From assembly GCA_963556695.1 (NCBI GenBank), contig CAUWAG010000020.1, forward strand, positions 3,968,001 through 4,032,000: a DNA stretch of 64,000 nt, given 5' to 3'. The position numbers were made by a program, and so were the translations under genes. Below, one piece after another: positions 1 to 13,221 of the stretch. Position 1 is the first letter of the stretch; every line of letters begins with the position of its first letter. The notes under the pieces are model-generated. The model had not been told where the DNA came from, searched no databases, and was given only the letters and a program-made list of their open reading frames with translations. This DNA is from Anthostomella pinea. Its lineage: Eukaryota; Ascomycota; Sordariomycetes; Xylariales; Xylariaceae.

Positions 1-2636
1 GGCAATAGGCGTCTTCGGGCCGGGGCTGCTGAACTTTTCATCGAGAGCGGCTTGGCCTCCGAACGTGTTGTCACAGATGATCGTTATTTTACCCAGGATT
101 TCCGAAAATTTCTTGTAATAGTCTCGGGCGCCATCGCCCAATGCGCCGAGCTGAACCGGCCGTGACAGAGACTCGTCAGGATGGGGCATCAAAGGAGTTC
201 CCAAGGAAGGGCTTTGGGTTGAAGTTGACGCTGGTGAATTAGGGGGCACGCGGTCGGAGTTAGAGGGTATTGAATACTGTTGTGGGAAGGGGGGCCGGCC
301 GAGCTCCCCCTTTTCGAGGTCAGCCATTATGACGAGGAAAGCGCGTATCCCAATGACCATCCTGTCAGGTTCAAGCTGCTCGACTTTCAGCTCCTTATTA
401 GAATTAAATAGCTCAGCATTGATCAACGGGAAAATGACATTCTTGCAACAAAATTCAGGGTACCGATACCCAATGATCCTGATGATCTGGATCAGAGGGC
501 CGCTCGAAGCGGTGTCTGCGGCAGAAAACGTGCGCTTGGTAGTTGGCAAGACGAGTTGCATGACCTCGTCCAGTTTTCTCGTTACTGCAATCGATGAATC
601 GTTGGTTCGATACAGATACGTCCAGAGCAGTCTAGAAATGGCCTGCAGGCAAAGTGGTCTCACCGTCCGGTCCTTCAACCGAGGCTGGAGCGTCCGCACC
701 AACTGAAGCCATTGATTGCTCGAATTCTCCGGGGGAGATACACATAGCATCGTCGAGGTCAACGGAAATGCTGCTGACCAATGTCGCGGCTTGACAAACA
801 TAGAGGCTAGGCGCGGGCTGATGTTGCTGAGTACTTCAGCCCACCTGGGATATGTGAAGTGATTGTTGGTGGCCTTGGCAGCGATTGGAATAATGAGGGT
901 ATCAAGAATTTGACAAAACGCCGACTTCACCTTCTGGCCGTGAGACCGCGCAAAGAGCCGACCCAGCGACACGAGAAAATCGCAAGCCTGGTGCCAATTC
1001 TCATCTGTATCGATCTTGATGCGCAGGTACTTCATACCTCCCAAGACTAGCTCGACTTGTCCCTCTGGGTCTCTGTTTGGTGTCGTCGGACTCCTGGCAC
1101 CCAGATCCTGCAGAGATCGCTCGAGATCAACAATGAAGCGGTCGGAGACACTGGCAAAGTTTATCTCGCTCATGGCACCCAGCAGCTGCGAGAATAGGTT
1201 CCAGTTGGCCAACTTGAGAGGCGACACGTACAGCTGTTCGACGTCTGCAATCTTCAGTTGACCAAATATGATGCCCTCAAGCTTATCCTCCATCTCGGGA
1301 GTGATACAACTCAGATTGCTCTGTGAAATGACCTCCAGGAGTACCCGGCACAGGATGTAGATGGATACAATAGACCGGCGCTCTGCTTGAGCTACGTATT
1401 CCTGCTTGGCGGCAAGGGATGTTGGCCCGTTGGTCGTGCTGGCTTCTGACGACCCGTTACCCGTCATCATTTGTAAGGGTTCGGTATTCCGCCTCACAAG
1501 AGCTGCACTGGGGAAGTTGGTCCTTAACTGTTGCAGCTGACTCCGTGCCTCGTTCGCTGCTTCGCTTTTGTATTTCCTCCAGAGCATTATAGAGTCTATC
1601 AACGACTTGGGTTTGGGGCTTGCAATGTGTCCGAGGGCGACGATAAATTGATCAAAGGCTGGGTCGGCACCGGGACCGCATATCTGCTCGATCGGCGGCT
1701 CGGGGTCGAAAGGCACGGTGATACACTCATTGAGCTTTTCCTCAGCATGCGCAATAAACTTGGCACGAATTAACAACTGTTGAGCCGGATTGATAGTCAG
1801 GGAGGGAAGAAACAAACAGAAGTAAACAACACATGCAATGCATATTCTCCGACAGTCTTCTGCTCATCCTTGTGATGTCTCGACGAGTGCGACTGCTGAT
1901 GTGCATGATCGCGCCGGGCCCTGCTGTGCGTGCGCACCACCCTCCTCTGGGTCAAGGTGTTGGCGCCGCTTTCCGAGACTGACAATGTCCTCTCCAGCGG
2001 TTGAGAAGTTGTATTGGCCGTCGTGCCCGACATGGCAGTCGGCGGGCGCGAGCCCGTGGACAAGTCCGAGTCCTGGCGAACCATGCTGGGCATCGTAGGC
2101 ATTTCCGGTCGTTCTGGTGGCATGCCGGCACCAACTGCCGCGATCATCTGGGGGCTGAGGGGACTCGAAGAGGAACTAAGGCTTCCATTCCGCGAGTGTT
2201 GAATGCCATGAACGATGGATGTCTGGCGGTGGTGTCCATATGCGCCCGTTTTCTGGTCTGCAAGACGGTCGAGTATTCCGCCAAGGCCCTGACGCGATGT
2301 GGGCGATCGAAGGCCAGCAGATCTTGACGAGGAGGCTGATCGCGGCGATTCGGGTATGCCTGCGAGGCCTGCGAGGCCGCCGGACTGGAGCTTCTCGAGG
2401 GAGGATTCGCGCGAGTGGGCAATGGCACGGCTCGTCGCGGAGGCGGAGGGGTCGACGATTAGGGGTCTCAGGGGGCCTATGGTCTCCCACCCATCGCTAT
2501 CATCGTCGAAGTCGAAGCTGTTGAGTCGTGAGGCTGAACGAGGAGAGAATTTCAGCGGGTCCTGCAGGTCTGGCAACGTCTTTTGGGACGGGGCTACGTG
2601 ATGCGACAAAGAAGTCAGTAAGGGCGACGACGGCAT
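1..2636 (-). CDS. TAO3: Cell morphogenesis protein TAO3/PAG1 (Furry family), N-terminal part, cut by window edge
   Basis: This is the N-terminal third of a very large scaffold protein (Furry/Mor2/Tao3/PAG1). In fungi it acts in the RAM/MOR network with the NDR kinase Cbk1/Orb6 to control polarity and cell separation. Exon 1 is 2636..1818 (273 residues, Ser/Pro/Arg-rich and low-complexity). Exon 2 runs open from 1758 to base 1, giving 859 residues in the window against about 2,500 for the family. After the splice the frame reads a conserved helical segment: FIAHAEEKLNECI, then PEPPIEQICGPG and KSLIDSIMLWRKYKSEAANE, which I recognise from fungal PAG1. The 59-bp intron has a GTTTGT donor. Two in-frame acceptors lie 18 nt apart (CAG at 1779-1777, AAG at 1761-1759); family alignment favours AAG. 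The start at 2636 is the first Met of the open frame. The 3' part lies outside the window. Confidence 0.88.
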
Positions 2637-5594
2637 GAAGAAGCAGAGGGTATCGTATCAGATAACAAAAGCAGAGCGTAATAAGAACTGGAAGACGGCA
2701 GGGAGCATGTTCAAGGGCCTCAGTGCTGTTCTCCTCTCTGTTGTGAAACACAGCCGTTGGTGTCGGTGGATAGAAAGACCTCGGGAAACAGCAAGCGAGC
2801 CACGGGTCAGGCGTTTAAGCGTGCAAAAAGTTGGAGTTGCAGGTGATGCCGCTGACTTCCCGACAGCTGACGCCACGCCCTCAAATTGAGTCGATCAATC
2901 CAGCCAATCGCACGCGCGACCCCTTTCCTCGCACCTACCCAACCTCGAGGACAGAGGACATATTCCCAGGTCTCCTTCTTCACTGCTACCAAAGCAGTAG
3001 GTATGCATCATAATGAGAAGAAACTCTAGGCGAAACCACTCACCCATTGTAGGAAATCTGTGCCCATGATACGTCGGCACAGCGCGGAGGATGTGTGGGG
3101 CTCTAGGATGTGGCTAGTATCTGCGAACGGTGTGCTGCTGTGGACAGATACGACTCGCATGTACTGTGTTAGGTAGAAGATGACTGAGAGAGGACTGATG
3201 AGAAAGACTCAAGGAGAGGAAGACTTGAAATGGAACCTTGAAGGCGATGGCCAGCATTCAGAAATGACGATGGCTCTATTGTGATTTTTTATTTTCATCT
3301 GCGCTTGGCTGCTCCCTTCCCCCTCCCCCTGCTGTCCGATACCTGCTCTTGGATATGATAAATAACCAGTAATCACAGCTGATTGCCAGGTACAGTATGC
3401 GACAGGGCATCTATGTGATCTATGCGGTTCGATAGAGTAGTGGTCCGCAACCTCGTCGTCAACAGACAACAGTCACCTAGCCGGCATTTACCTTGAAAAT
3501 AGACCAGGCTGCCAGGTTTCCTTTCATTACGAAATCCCATCGATAGGCTTGTCGCGTGTACGCCCTAGGGTATTGAACGGTGAACATGGTTGCATGCCGT
3601 AAGCAGGGGCTATCGAGCTATCTCCTGCAAGGGCGAGCCTAGGTATGGTCGTTCAGGGTTTTGAATAGCGACATGGAACCCCTGTGTGTGAAATGATTCG
3701 GGAAATAGTCCCAAGAGGAAAGATTGCGGGAGAAACGTGGGATAAGAAGTTTGGGGAAGTCGACTTCGATTCAAGCCTCCACTGTCACCAGCACTTCATG
3801 ATTCAGATATCAACCTCAAAGTTCAAAGCCTATACTGTATCACCCCCCTTAGTCAGGTTGGCCGCGATTTACGGACATGTGCCAGTTGTGTAAGGCATGC
3901 CCGGTTAAGACTGTCTGACAACAGTCAGCAGCCGCATGCTAGCTCGGTCTTACAGTAATAAGCAGTAAAATAGTATGAAAAATTCGAACCGCAGCAGTCA
4001 TCAGAAGACTATTTATAGCCAAGAAGTTCCCTCAAACCATTTGACCAAGCTGTCCTGGTATACGTCAGGGGAAGGTTTTCGCATATTCGAGGCATCAAGG
4101 ACATGAAGTGCCGAGTCTTCCCCTCGATCTAGGCTTGTCCAGCTTCAAAGTATGGACAGCCATTTGTTATTAAGATGACTTCTGGAAGAGGATAGAAAGA
4201 TCCAAGCAAGATCCAAGTGAGCCAACAAGAATTGCCGAAGTGTTGGTCCGAGGATCTTCTAGTAGCGCTGGCGGGCTGCACCTACAATTGGACCCTCTGC
4301 AGTCCCCGAGTGACAGGGCCGGGGACCGGAGCAATCTTGTCCTCTGGGGTTGGCGGGTTGCCGATACTGGAAATAGCCCACGGGCATAGAACAACTCCTC
4401 ATAATGGTAACAGCGTTCAATGTTCCATTGAATGGGTTACGACCGAGTTTGTTGCCTCTCATTTATTAGTTTTACCTGTAGGTCATGCACCCATTTAACT
4501 TCATCACAAGCTTTGAAGTAAAGCTGTCATAGCTCAACCTTACGTGTATATTCGGGTTTTGGTGAATGCTCAACTGGCACATCCTGGCAAGGCGCAATAC
4601 TGCGATCTTCATGAAGGATTCGTGAGATTGTTATTAGTCTAGGCCAGAAGGATCCGCTGCTTCAGAGTGCAGTAATTCGTGATCAGAAACGGGCCCTTCC
4701 ACAGAGGTGTCGGACAGATTTCTGCTTGTGTCTTGACCATCTTACTGGCACCCTGAGGCTTTACCGGTACACAAGCACACAAGTTACTCCCAGGGCCAGC
4801 GTGCATTCAAGGACCGTCCGAGGGTTGGCTAGCCGCACTGTAGCGCTTATTAGTGCACATAGGTAGTCGATTTAGGCGCTGCCAGGCGCCCGGGTGTGCA
4901 CCCGACCGTTGTGGTGCCGGGCTTTCATGGTGCCGGGCGTGCGAACAAAGCGTCCAGTGGTAGATGGACCCTACGATTGAAAACTCCACCTGCAGTCGTT
5001 GATGCCACCACTCAGCCACTTGACCGCAATCTTCCCCAATCCTTTCTCTCCCTGCCCGCTCACGCCGCCGCCTGCCTGCACTCCGACCAGTGACCACGCC
5101 CGGCTGCACTCAGAGTCGAAGACTTGCTTACTTGGCCTTTCACTTGTGTAGTCTGTCGTGTGCCAACCTCGTGCGCAGACTTCTTCGAGTGTACAGTCTC
5201 TGGCCTCTGAGTTCCTAAGTTCCTAAGTCCTGTACCACAGTTGCAGTCTCAGTCGCAATCGCAGTCAGCGTCGGCGCCAATCTGTGGTGGCGTCCCGTTG
5301 TGGCCTCTCCAGGAGTTCCCCAACGCCCGCCCACGTTTCTCACTGTTCTCGTCCTGACAGTAAGTTTGCCCTGCAATCATAACCCTTACCATTCACGCGG
5401 GCATTGTCGTCTGCAAGTGAATGCATTACAGCCGGTGCTCAAGTTGGCTAATATGGCTCTACCAGTCGCAGTTGAGCTATTTGCCATAGCAGTGCGTTTC
5501 TCGACCGAGTCTTACACATTGCCGAGACTTTTGGTGGACCCAGTCGCAACCCGATACATCCCAACCGACACAAGCTCCTAAACAAGTCGCCAAC
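2637..5594. other. Divergent spacer between TAO3 and P450 reductase
   Basis: About 3 kb with only short, unrelated open frames in all six frames and none recognisable. It must hold the promoters and 5' leaders of TAO3 (leftward) and the P450 reductase (rightward). The last 500 bp (about 5,050-5,590) are pyrimidine-rich, as in fungal 5' leaders, and the reductase start has a good context (CAACATGG). A GGTTCGAA-like string on the minus strand near 3,985 does not fold as a tRNA. Confidence 0.6.
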
Positions 5595-7832
5595 ATGGCT
5601 CAGCTCGACACTTTGGACATTATTGTCCTATCCGTCATCCTCCTCGGGACGGCTGCTTACTTGACCAAGGGCAAGTACTGGGGCATAACCAAAGATCCGT
5701 ACGCCGCCTCCTTTGCCAACGCAAATGGACTCAAGGCGGGGAAGACCAGGAACATAATAGAGAAGATGGACGAGAGCGGAAAGAACTGTGTCATCTTCTA
5801 CGGCTCGCAGACGGGTACTGCAGAGGATTACGCCTCCAGGTTGGCGAAGGAGGGCAAGAGCCGATATGGCCTCGAGACCATGGTGGCCGACCTGGAAGAC
5901 TACGACTACGAGAACCTCGATGTCATTCCAGAAGACAAGGTTGTGATGTTCGTCTTGGCCACATACGGCGAGGGCGAGCCTACTGACAACGCCGTGGACT
6001 TTTATGAGTTTATCACCGGCGAAGACGTTTCCTTCTCTGAATCATCGGACGACACCCCTCTTGGCAACCTTAACTATGTTGCTTTCGGCTTGGGCAACAA
6101 CACCTACGAGCACTACAACTCGATGGTCCGAAATGTAGACAAGGCTTTGGAGAAGCTTGGCGGGCACAGGATTGGTGCGGCTGGAGAAGGTGACGACGGT
6201 GCCGGCACTATGGAGGAAGATTTCCTGGCCTGGAAAGACCCCATGTGGGCTGCTCTAGCAGAAAAGATGGGTCTTGAAGAGCGCGAGGCTGTTTATGAAC
6301 CCATCTTTGGCATTGTGGAACGAGATAACCTCACTAAAGATTCCCACGAAGTCTACCTGGGTGAGCCCAACAAAATGCATCTCGAAGGAACTGCCAAAGG
6401 TCCTTTCAACGCCCACAACCCGTACATCGCGCCCATCACCGAGTCCAGGGAACTCTTCAGCGTCAAAGACCGCAACTGCCTTCACATGGAAATCGATATC
6501 AGTGGATCTAACATGACTTACCAAACCGGTGATCATATCGCGATATGGCCGACCAACCCTGGGCATGAAGTTGACCTGTTCCTGAACATCCTGGGTCTAG
6601 AAAACAAGAAAGACACCGTCATCAGCGTGAAGGCCCTCGAACCCACAGCCAAGGTCCCATTCCCAACGCCCACCACGTTTGATGCTATTATCCGCTATCA
6701 TCTAGAAATCGGCGCCCCTGTCTCACGTCAGTTCCTCGGCACATTGGCCGCATTTGCTCCCGATGAGTCGGTGAAGGCGGAGATGGCCAAGCTTGGTAGT
6801 GACAAGGACTATTTCCAGGACAAGATCAGCAAGAACCACTACAATATCACTCGAACCCTCAGTTTGGTCAGCAATGGTAAGAGTTGGACCAACATACCAT
6901 TCTCTGCATTCATAGAAGGCCTTACTAAGCTACAACCTCGGTATTACTCCATCTCATCATCTTCCGTGGTACAGCCCAAGAAGATCTCTGTCACTGCAGT
7001 CGTTGAGAACCAGCTGATCCCCGGTCGCGTCGATCCCTTCAAGGGTGTTGCCACCAACTACCTGCTCGCCCTCAAGCAGAAGCAGAACGGTGACCCCAAT
7101 CCTGAGCCTTTCGGGGAAACATACGAGATAATGGGACCCAGAAACAAATATGACGGGATACATGTGCCCGTACATGTGCGGCACTCAAACTTCAAGCTGC
7201 CGTCAGACCCATCCAAACCTGTGATCTTGGTTGGACCTGGTACTGGTGTGGCCCCGATGCGAGGGTTTGTCCAAGAACGCGCCAAGCAAGCCGCATCTGG
7301 CGAGGATGTTGGTCGAACCCTACTTTTCTTCGGTTGCAGGAAACGCAACGAGGATTTCTTGTATGAATCGGAGTGGGAGGTCCGTACACCCACAACACCG
7401 AGGAGGAGCTTTGCTGACACATCGATAGGAATACAAGAACGCTCTTGGTGACAATTTCGAGATGATCACTGCGTTTTCGAGAGAGGGGGCAAAGAAGGTC
7501 TACGTGCAGCATCGACTAAAGGAGAAGGCCCAGGAGATCAACGAGTTGTTGCTAAAGAAGGCCTACATCTACGTATGTGGTGACGCCGCAAACATGGCTC
7601 GTGAAGTCAATACGGTGCTGGCCCAGATTATTGCAGAACAGCGAGGCGTTCCTGAGTCCAAGGGAGAGGAGATCGTCAAGAATATGAGAGCAGCTAACCA
7701 ATATCAGGTACGTCTGAACAGGTGGAGTTTTCTTTCCTCGTCATAGTTTCTGGCGTCGTCACAACACACCTTCGCGTCTTCCTTCTATCTGATCATTACT
7801 AACTGCTTCTATAGGAGGATGTTTGGTCATGA
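5595..7832 (+). CDS. NCP1: NADPH-cytochrome P450 reductase
   Basis: Diflavin reductase that passes electrons from NADPH through FAD and FMN to ER cytochromes P450, including those of ergosterol synthesis, and to other acceptors. Exons are 5595-7379, 7429-7707 and 7815-7832, giving 693 residues, the normal family length. Residues 6-24 form the N-terminal membrane anchor. The FMN-binding flavodoxin motif GSQTGTAEDYA lies at 70-80 and ATYGEGEPTDNA follows. The FAD motif RYYSISSS is near 448, and the NADPH-binding loop VGPGTGVAPMRGF near 546. The reading frame fails at 7380 unless the 49-bp intron (donor GTCCGT, branch GCTGAC, acceptor TAG) is removed, which restores SEWEEYKNALGD. A last exon of only 18 nt adds EDVWS and the stop; a C-terminal VWS is typical. 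Located at the cytosolic face of the ER. Confidence 0.96.
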
Positions 7833-10800
7833 TCAAATCTGCGAAGATGATTGCTTTTCCTTGCATCAGCAATGCGACCATCTTGATTCAATATGCATGA
7901 AAGGTGTTGTGTCCAGTGCGAACCTTGCTCGGAGTTACGGCAATCTGGGATGTCTTGGGCGACGACTCGCAATTCTGGCAGGTTTTCGGGTCGGGCTTTG
8001 AGATGATATTTACGCTTAGAAGTCCGCGCGTTACTTTGAGTATATACACAGCTGGCTACATAATGAACCCCTTTATAGACTGCTTCCTGCTTTTCCATGT
8101 CTGAAACACGGCGTTTAGAGGGTCTTGAATTCAAGCCAGTGAGGACCAACCACAGGGCAGCCCGTAATCGAATGCAACGATATAAGGCCAGTTGCTAGTG
8201 GTCGTAGTGGTCCTAGAGTAGCATGCAAAGCCGCGCCTGGTCTCGACGTCGCCCGCTTGGCGTTCAGCCTTGGAATATACGAGTCTCCAGAACCCATGTT
8301 CTTGGGACTGGGCGCTGCGGAGGGGATACATACTTGGATGGGGTGATATACCGCCGTCTCGGTCGATGCGATTTGGGAATGGGTCGACTCCTCGTGTCGT
8401 GGGCTGGGGATGGGATGTAAGGTCGGTGGGATTTTTCGAAGACTTGGAGGGCTGCCTTCAGATCCGGTCCGGAGGAGCGTTGCCGCCGATTCCCCAGGAC
8501 GGGAGTGAACAAGCTTTTACTGCTGCTGAAGGGACGATGGCCTTGTGTCCAGTGCTTCGAGGTGTATGGTTTCTATGAGCTTGCTTAGGTCACGTGCCCA
8601 ACCGCAAGGTTAGGCGTTATAAGCTGCAGCGGCTTCCAATGTTCCAGACAGACGTATCACCTCGGCTGCGGTCATTGGCCTCTTATTTTCCTCTCTCTCG
8701 AACATGGTCAACTGAGACAGATCAGTCATCGAGCGAGTGGCATTAGTAAAGGTCAAAGCATTTGGTACCGGGCCTGTTGAGACGTCTCATGTCTTCAGGT
8801 TTGCCCAGTCCACTCACTACCTAACTCATATGTAGCTGGACAAGATAAGCTGTGCACAAGTTACAACCTCGGCAGGTTGGTTGTCAAAATCTGCTGGACC
8901 GCCTGTGGTCTGAAGATTTGGTACAAGATTTGGTACTTGGGGCCCCCCCCTTGGGAGTGGTCCCATGGGGTCCGGGGCCTTGACTACCCAGAGCACGGGC
9001 CACCCGTGCCGACCTCAGCGGTCCATCCCGCGTCGCTCAAATCCTTCCGACTCCAGCGGGTCTTTTGGGTGTATCTACCGGGACATGGGAGGACCAGATT
9101 CGCTGTCTCGGATGGAGTCGACATCGCCTTCGTCCCAGGTTCCGAGTAGTCGATCCCAGGACACGGGATGGTCCTCGGACGCGTGCCTGAGCCGTTACGG
9201 TTCGGCACTGTGAGACACCTGCTGGACCCTCGCTGGTTGCTTCTCAACCCCATCAAGCGATCAACTCTGTCTCCTGTTGCTTATTCTGACGCCAGGTTCG
9301 CCAGGGAGTAATTGGCCACGCCTCGGAGCATGTAGGGGCATACATGTCTCTGGCCAGTCTTACCGGTCCAGCCTCTCACCGATACCTTGGCGGTGCTCCT
9401 CCCATGTGCCGGGCCGGGCATTTGGAACCGGGACCTGAGTCGGGTACCGGTACCTATGATTCTACGGAGGACGCTTCGCAAGCCTGACCTTTTGATCACC
9501 TTGCAGCTTCGTCGTTCACTGTCCAGCACGGTGGCGCCCCATGCGAAAGCGAGAGCTCATACCACGAAATTGCATTTCCATGAGCCAGAGGGAGTTCCCG
9601 GTCTCTCTTCACGTCAATGAGCCCAGCCTGGTCGTCCTCTAGGGGTATTCCCTGGGCGGGAACGAATCTGAAGCAGATGGCTGGAGGTGGCTGTGTTATG
9701 TTCTATGAGACATTTCCACCACACGAGACCACACCTGATAGGAATACAAGCGCACCAGACTTTGCCCCGGAGAAGCCGGTTGGGCATGGCAGACAAGAGT
9801 ATGTCTTAGCTCTCCGTCTCCCCAATGCTACTTCGCAACCTTGTTGCACATCACCACCATCACTACCGCGACCCCAGACCGCTTCTGGGAATGGGTGTAT
9901 CGATACACCACAATCTAATCGAGATCATGCCCAGCTTGATGCTACACAGCAACAAGGTCCGAATAATCGCAAGTCGACCACATCAACGAGCAACACCCGG
10001 GGTCTGTTGAATCCGAGTGCCCCGTTGGCCTATGATGACTGTGAACAGGGGAATGTCAGTCATGGCGAGTCCAGTGGAGATCCTTGCTCGAGTGTCACCA
10101 TTGTATCCATTAGGGGGGCAGCGATACCAGAATGTCTTACTTTCTTCGACGACCCTGAAGCTTAGCGGACCGTGCCCCTCGGGTTGGACTTCTTCCATGT
10201 CCACTACCGAGCTGACCGTCCATGTATATACCCTGTCCCAGTTGGGGAAAGAAGAAAAACAGACCAGCCGGAAGAGGACGCAAGCATTACCACCACGGCA
10301 CTTGTACCCAGACTGGCCACCGCACATCAAGTACGTATTCAGGCAAAGCTGGGGTTGAAATAAAGAGCAGCCTTGTCCCGCCCCCTTCCAGTCTTTGGAC
10401 TGAGCCCTGCCTCTTCTAGGAGGTTATGGACTTCACAACACTGCTTGCCCATCTTTGTTGAGTGATCTTCAGCTTCTCCTTCTTTGGACGACAGCATATA
10501 TTAGCTCCTTCTCTTGCTTGCTTCTCTATCATATTATACTAATTCTATTCCGCCGACCCTCTATTGTGCGGTCTCGCACATGCACTGTGGTTCTGCGCTT
10601 TGACATTGACCAAGGTACATCACACATCTAGATATCGTCCATATATTCCTTGGTCCTTTTCAGGGAAGGGTGGTACCCCACTTGGGCAACTACACTCCAG
10701 CTGTAAAGCTTGTGAAGTGGAGGCAGGCAGATTTGGGATTCATATTGCCTTGGATAGCTGTCGAAAAGGGGCATTGAGTCTCTTTGGGCACCGGCAAGTA

Positions 10801-11400
10801 AACATGGTTGATCTTATTATGTCTGATAGTTATCTAACACTATCACAAAGTTCAGTATCAATGCTGACTCGTGAAGGCAGAAGAAAGGCATCCATCCCTG
10901 CCTGTGTTGACTTGAGCCCCCATGTGAAAGTGTTCATCGGCATCTTGAATACAGGTCATCGCTGTCCGAACCTTGTCTTATTACTACATGGGAGGTGAGT
11001 CTTCCTCTCGAAGTTCGCCACGGCACCGTCGTGCGAGCGCCTTGAGGTGCTGGGAACAGAGAGGGAGGGCGTATGTTTGATAGGCCATGCTCGTGGTGAT
11101 TGTGGACTATAGGAGAAGGCATCCAGACCAGACTAGGTCCTTGCACCGGTGACAGGTAAATTCGAAGCAAGTCGTGATGTTGGTGTGATCAGCGTGGTTG
11201 CTAATGCAGGTTGCGAACAGGGGCAGGATCACTTCATGTTGTCGTCTTGCTGTATCAGTTGTGGATATCAGCTCCTGCTAGGTGAAGGATCAAGAAAGGA
11301 GAGGTCGAATGTGGTTGCCAGGAGACACGGGTCGACTGCACCGATCTCGACAAATCTGCACAGGGGCAACCACGGCGTGCACTTGTGAAATTCACCTGGG
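7833..11400. other. Gene-poor spacer downstream of P450 reductase
   Basis: About 3.6 kb with no recognisable gene. Open frames here (for example 9617-10165 +, 182 codons, and 10564-10998 +, 144 codons) show no family I know and no clear splice-supported extension. No transposon ends, tRNA or long repeat were seen. The first few hundred bases probably hold the reductase 3' UTR. Confidence 0.5.
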
Positions 11401-13221
11401 AAACCAGACGCGTCGCCAACACCCGTTTCGTCAGCTGCAACTTACTCCTAGCTGCCAGGGCACACCTGCACACAACAATTACCCATCCGTCTACAAAAGG
11501 TCAACGCCGACCAAGATTGGCATTGGATCTTTCTCTCACAAAACCACCTTCCATCTTTACGCCGCCTGCACACCTTCAAGTTCTGCAGCCTGCACTCCTT
11601 CCACTTCCACATACCTACCTAGTACTCCTCACTTCTTACGCCCTCGCTGCGGCACCTTCCCAGGTTCTCAGAAAACCGCTACACCATCACGTCGCGACTT
11701 CCTCGAGCAGCAGCACGCCGCATTTTACCTGCATCCGTTGACATCATCATTGATCCATTCCTACTAGTAGTAAGTACCTCCTACCTCCTACCTCCTTCCG
11801 CCGTTGCTCCCAGTGCTGGCAGGTGCCGGCAGAGCGCTTCCTCCAACGTGACATGACCTGGCCTGGCCGGATCAAAACCCTTTCTTCTCCTCGTCCCCCT
11901 CCGAGTCCTCTCCCACTTGATACACCAGCATAGCATCGACTCATCCAGCCTCCGCATCACCACAATCACTTCGATTCCCATCTTGCTTGCTAGCTACTCT
12001 ATTTTACTCGTTACCGCTCGCTTTCTCCATCCGACCCGTCTTGGTAACAGCAGCATCGACGTTTGCCAGACACTGCGAGGTTCGTCCACCTGCGGCCTTC
12101 TGCTTCATCCCATGCCAATATCGTCGTTCTGCACTGAGATCTCCTCGCAGCACTCCCACATACCTCCCACTCTGCCCAGCTCGACGCAACCCTCCTCGTT
12201 TCGACGGCACACACTTCACGCACAATTCACCAAAACTATTGCATATTCATGCCCTCAGGCACCAACGCCGACAAAGCTGGCGACTCCCCCCTCCACCCCA
12301 CATATAACACACACCTATCTATCTACCTTCTCCCCGTACCCGAACCACCCACCACAAATAAATCTACTCTGCCGCCCAAGTCTTTGAGCTCTCAAGCACA
12401 CACATCTACTTTTCGGCGGGCTTCTCATACACTCGCACTTGTTCCTTCTTCCCACATCCGCTGGTTGGAATCCCCTTCTTGACAGCTGCGAATACTCTGT
12501 ATTACCTCTTCCCGCACACCGTTTTGATCAGCCTCTAACAGATTCTTCTTGCAGGTCCATTCCGTTCGGATCAGACTTGATCATAGTCAACTCTTGTACT
12601 GGTAAGTTTCCCACATCCCACCATCCACACCCACCTCTCCTCGTTCTTCGACGCATATCCCACGTATACCACTTTCCCCTTCAACATCCTCTCCCCAATA
12701 ACATGCAACCTCTACACAATTCGCTGCGCATTGCTGTGAAAATCCCGGTCTGAGGTTCACTCCCACTTGTCCTTTCACATGCCATGAACCAATGTACCCT
12801 CACCCACATATCACGTCTCCTGTGCTGCCCCTGCCAACACCATTCCGCCTCTTCACACCCTACCTTGAAGAACTGAGCTTGGTCTTTACAAGAATCATCC
12901 TGCATCCATACCCGCCTGCACCTTGCTGCTGCTTTCGTGCAAGGACAAAATTGATTTGGCTGCTGTTTTTCTGCGTCCCAACCGTCCCAGGCGCTTCACG
13001 ACTCACCCGCACTGCACAGCAAGACGGGATTGCACCGTGCTGCAACAACATCCCGACGTCTCTATTGCCTTGCCATCTATATGTCATTTCCATTTCCAGA
13101 CGTACTGGATGCTGTTGTTCTGAAGCACGCTTGTCGATTCGTCTCCTTCCACCAGTGCTTCATACAGAAGCTAGTCATTGCAACCCCAAGCACTTTGCTA
13201 ATTCTTCACTTCCAGAAGACT
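11400..13221 (+). promoter_or_regulatory. Long pyrimidine-rich leader of the RBMS-like RNA-binding protein gene, with a probable 5' UTR intron
   Basis: The plus strand is strongly C/T-rich from about 11,400 to the ATG at 13,222, as seen in the promoters and 5' leaders of highly regulated filamentous fungal genes. A consensus donor GTAAGT stands at 12,602. A branch-like GCTAATT with acceptor TTCCAG ends at 13,215, seven bases before the ATG, so a 614-bp leader intron is plausible. A further GTAAGT occurs near 11,770. Several short upstream ATGs are present. Transcript boundaries cannot be fixed from sequence alone. Confidence 0.4.

Noticed and set aside
3975..4020. tRNA-like GGTTCGAA string on the minus strand
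   Set aside because: The sequence around it does not form a T-arm or an acceptor stem, and no anticodon arm is seen.
9617..10165. 182-codon plus-strand open frame as a gene
   Set aside because: No known family, low-complexity composition, no splice-supported extension and poor coding character.
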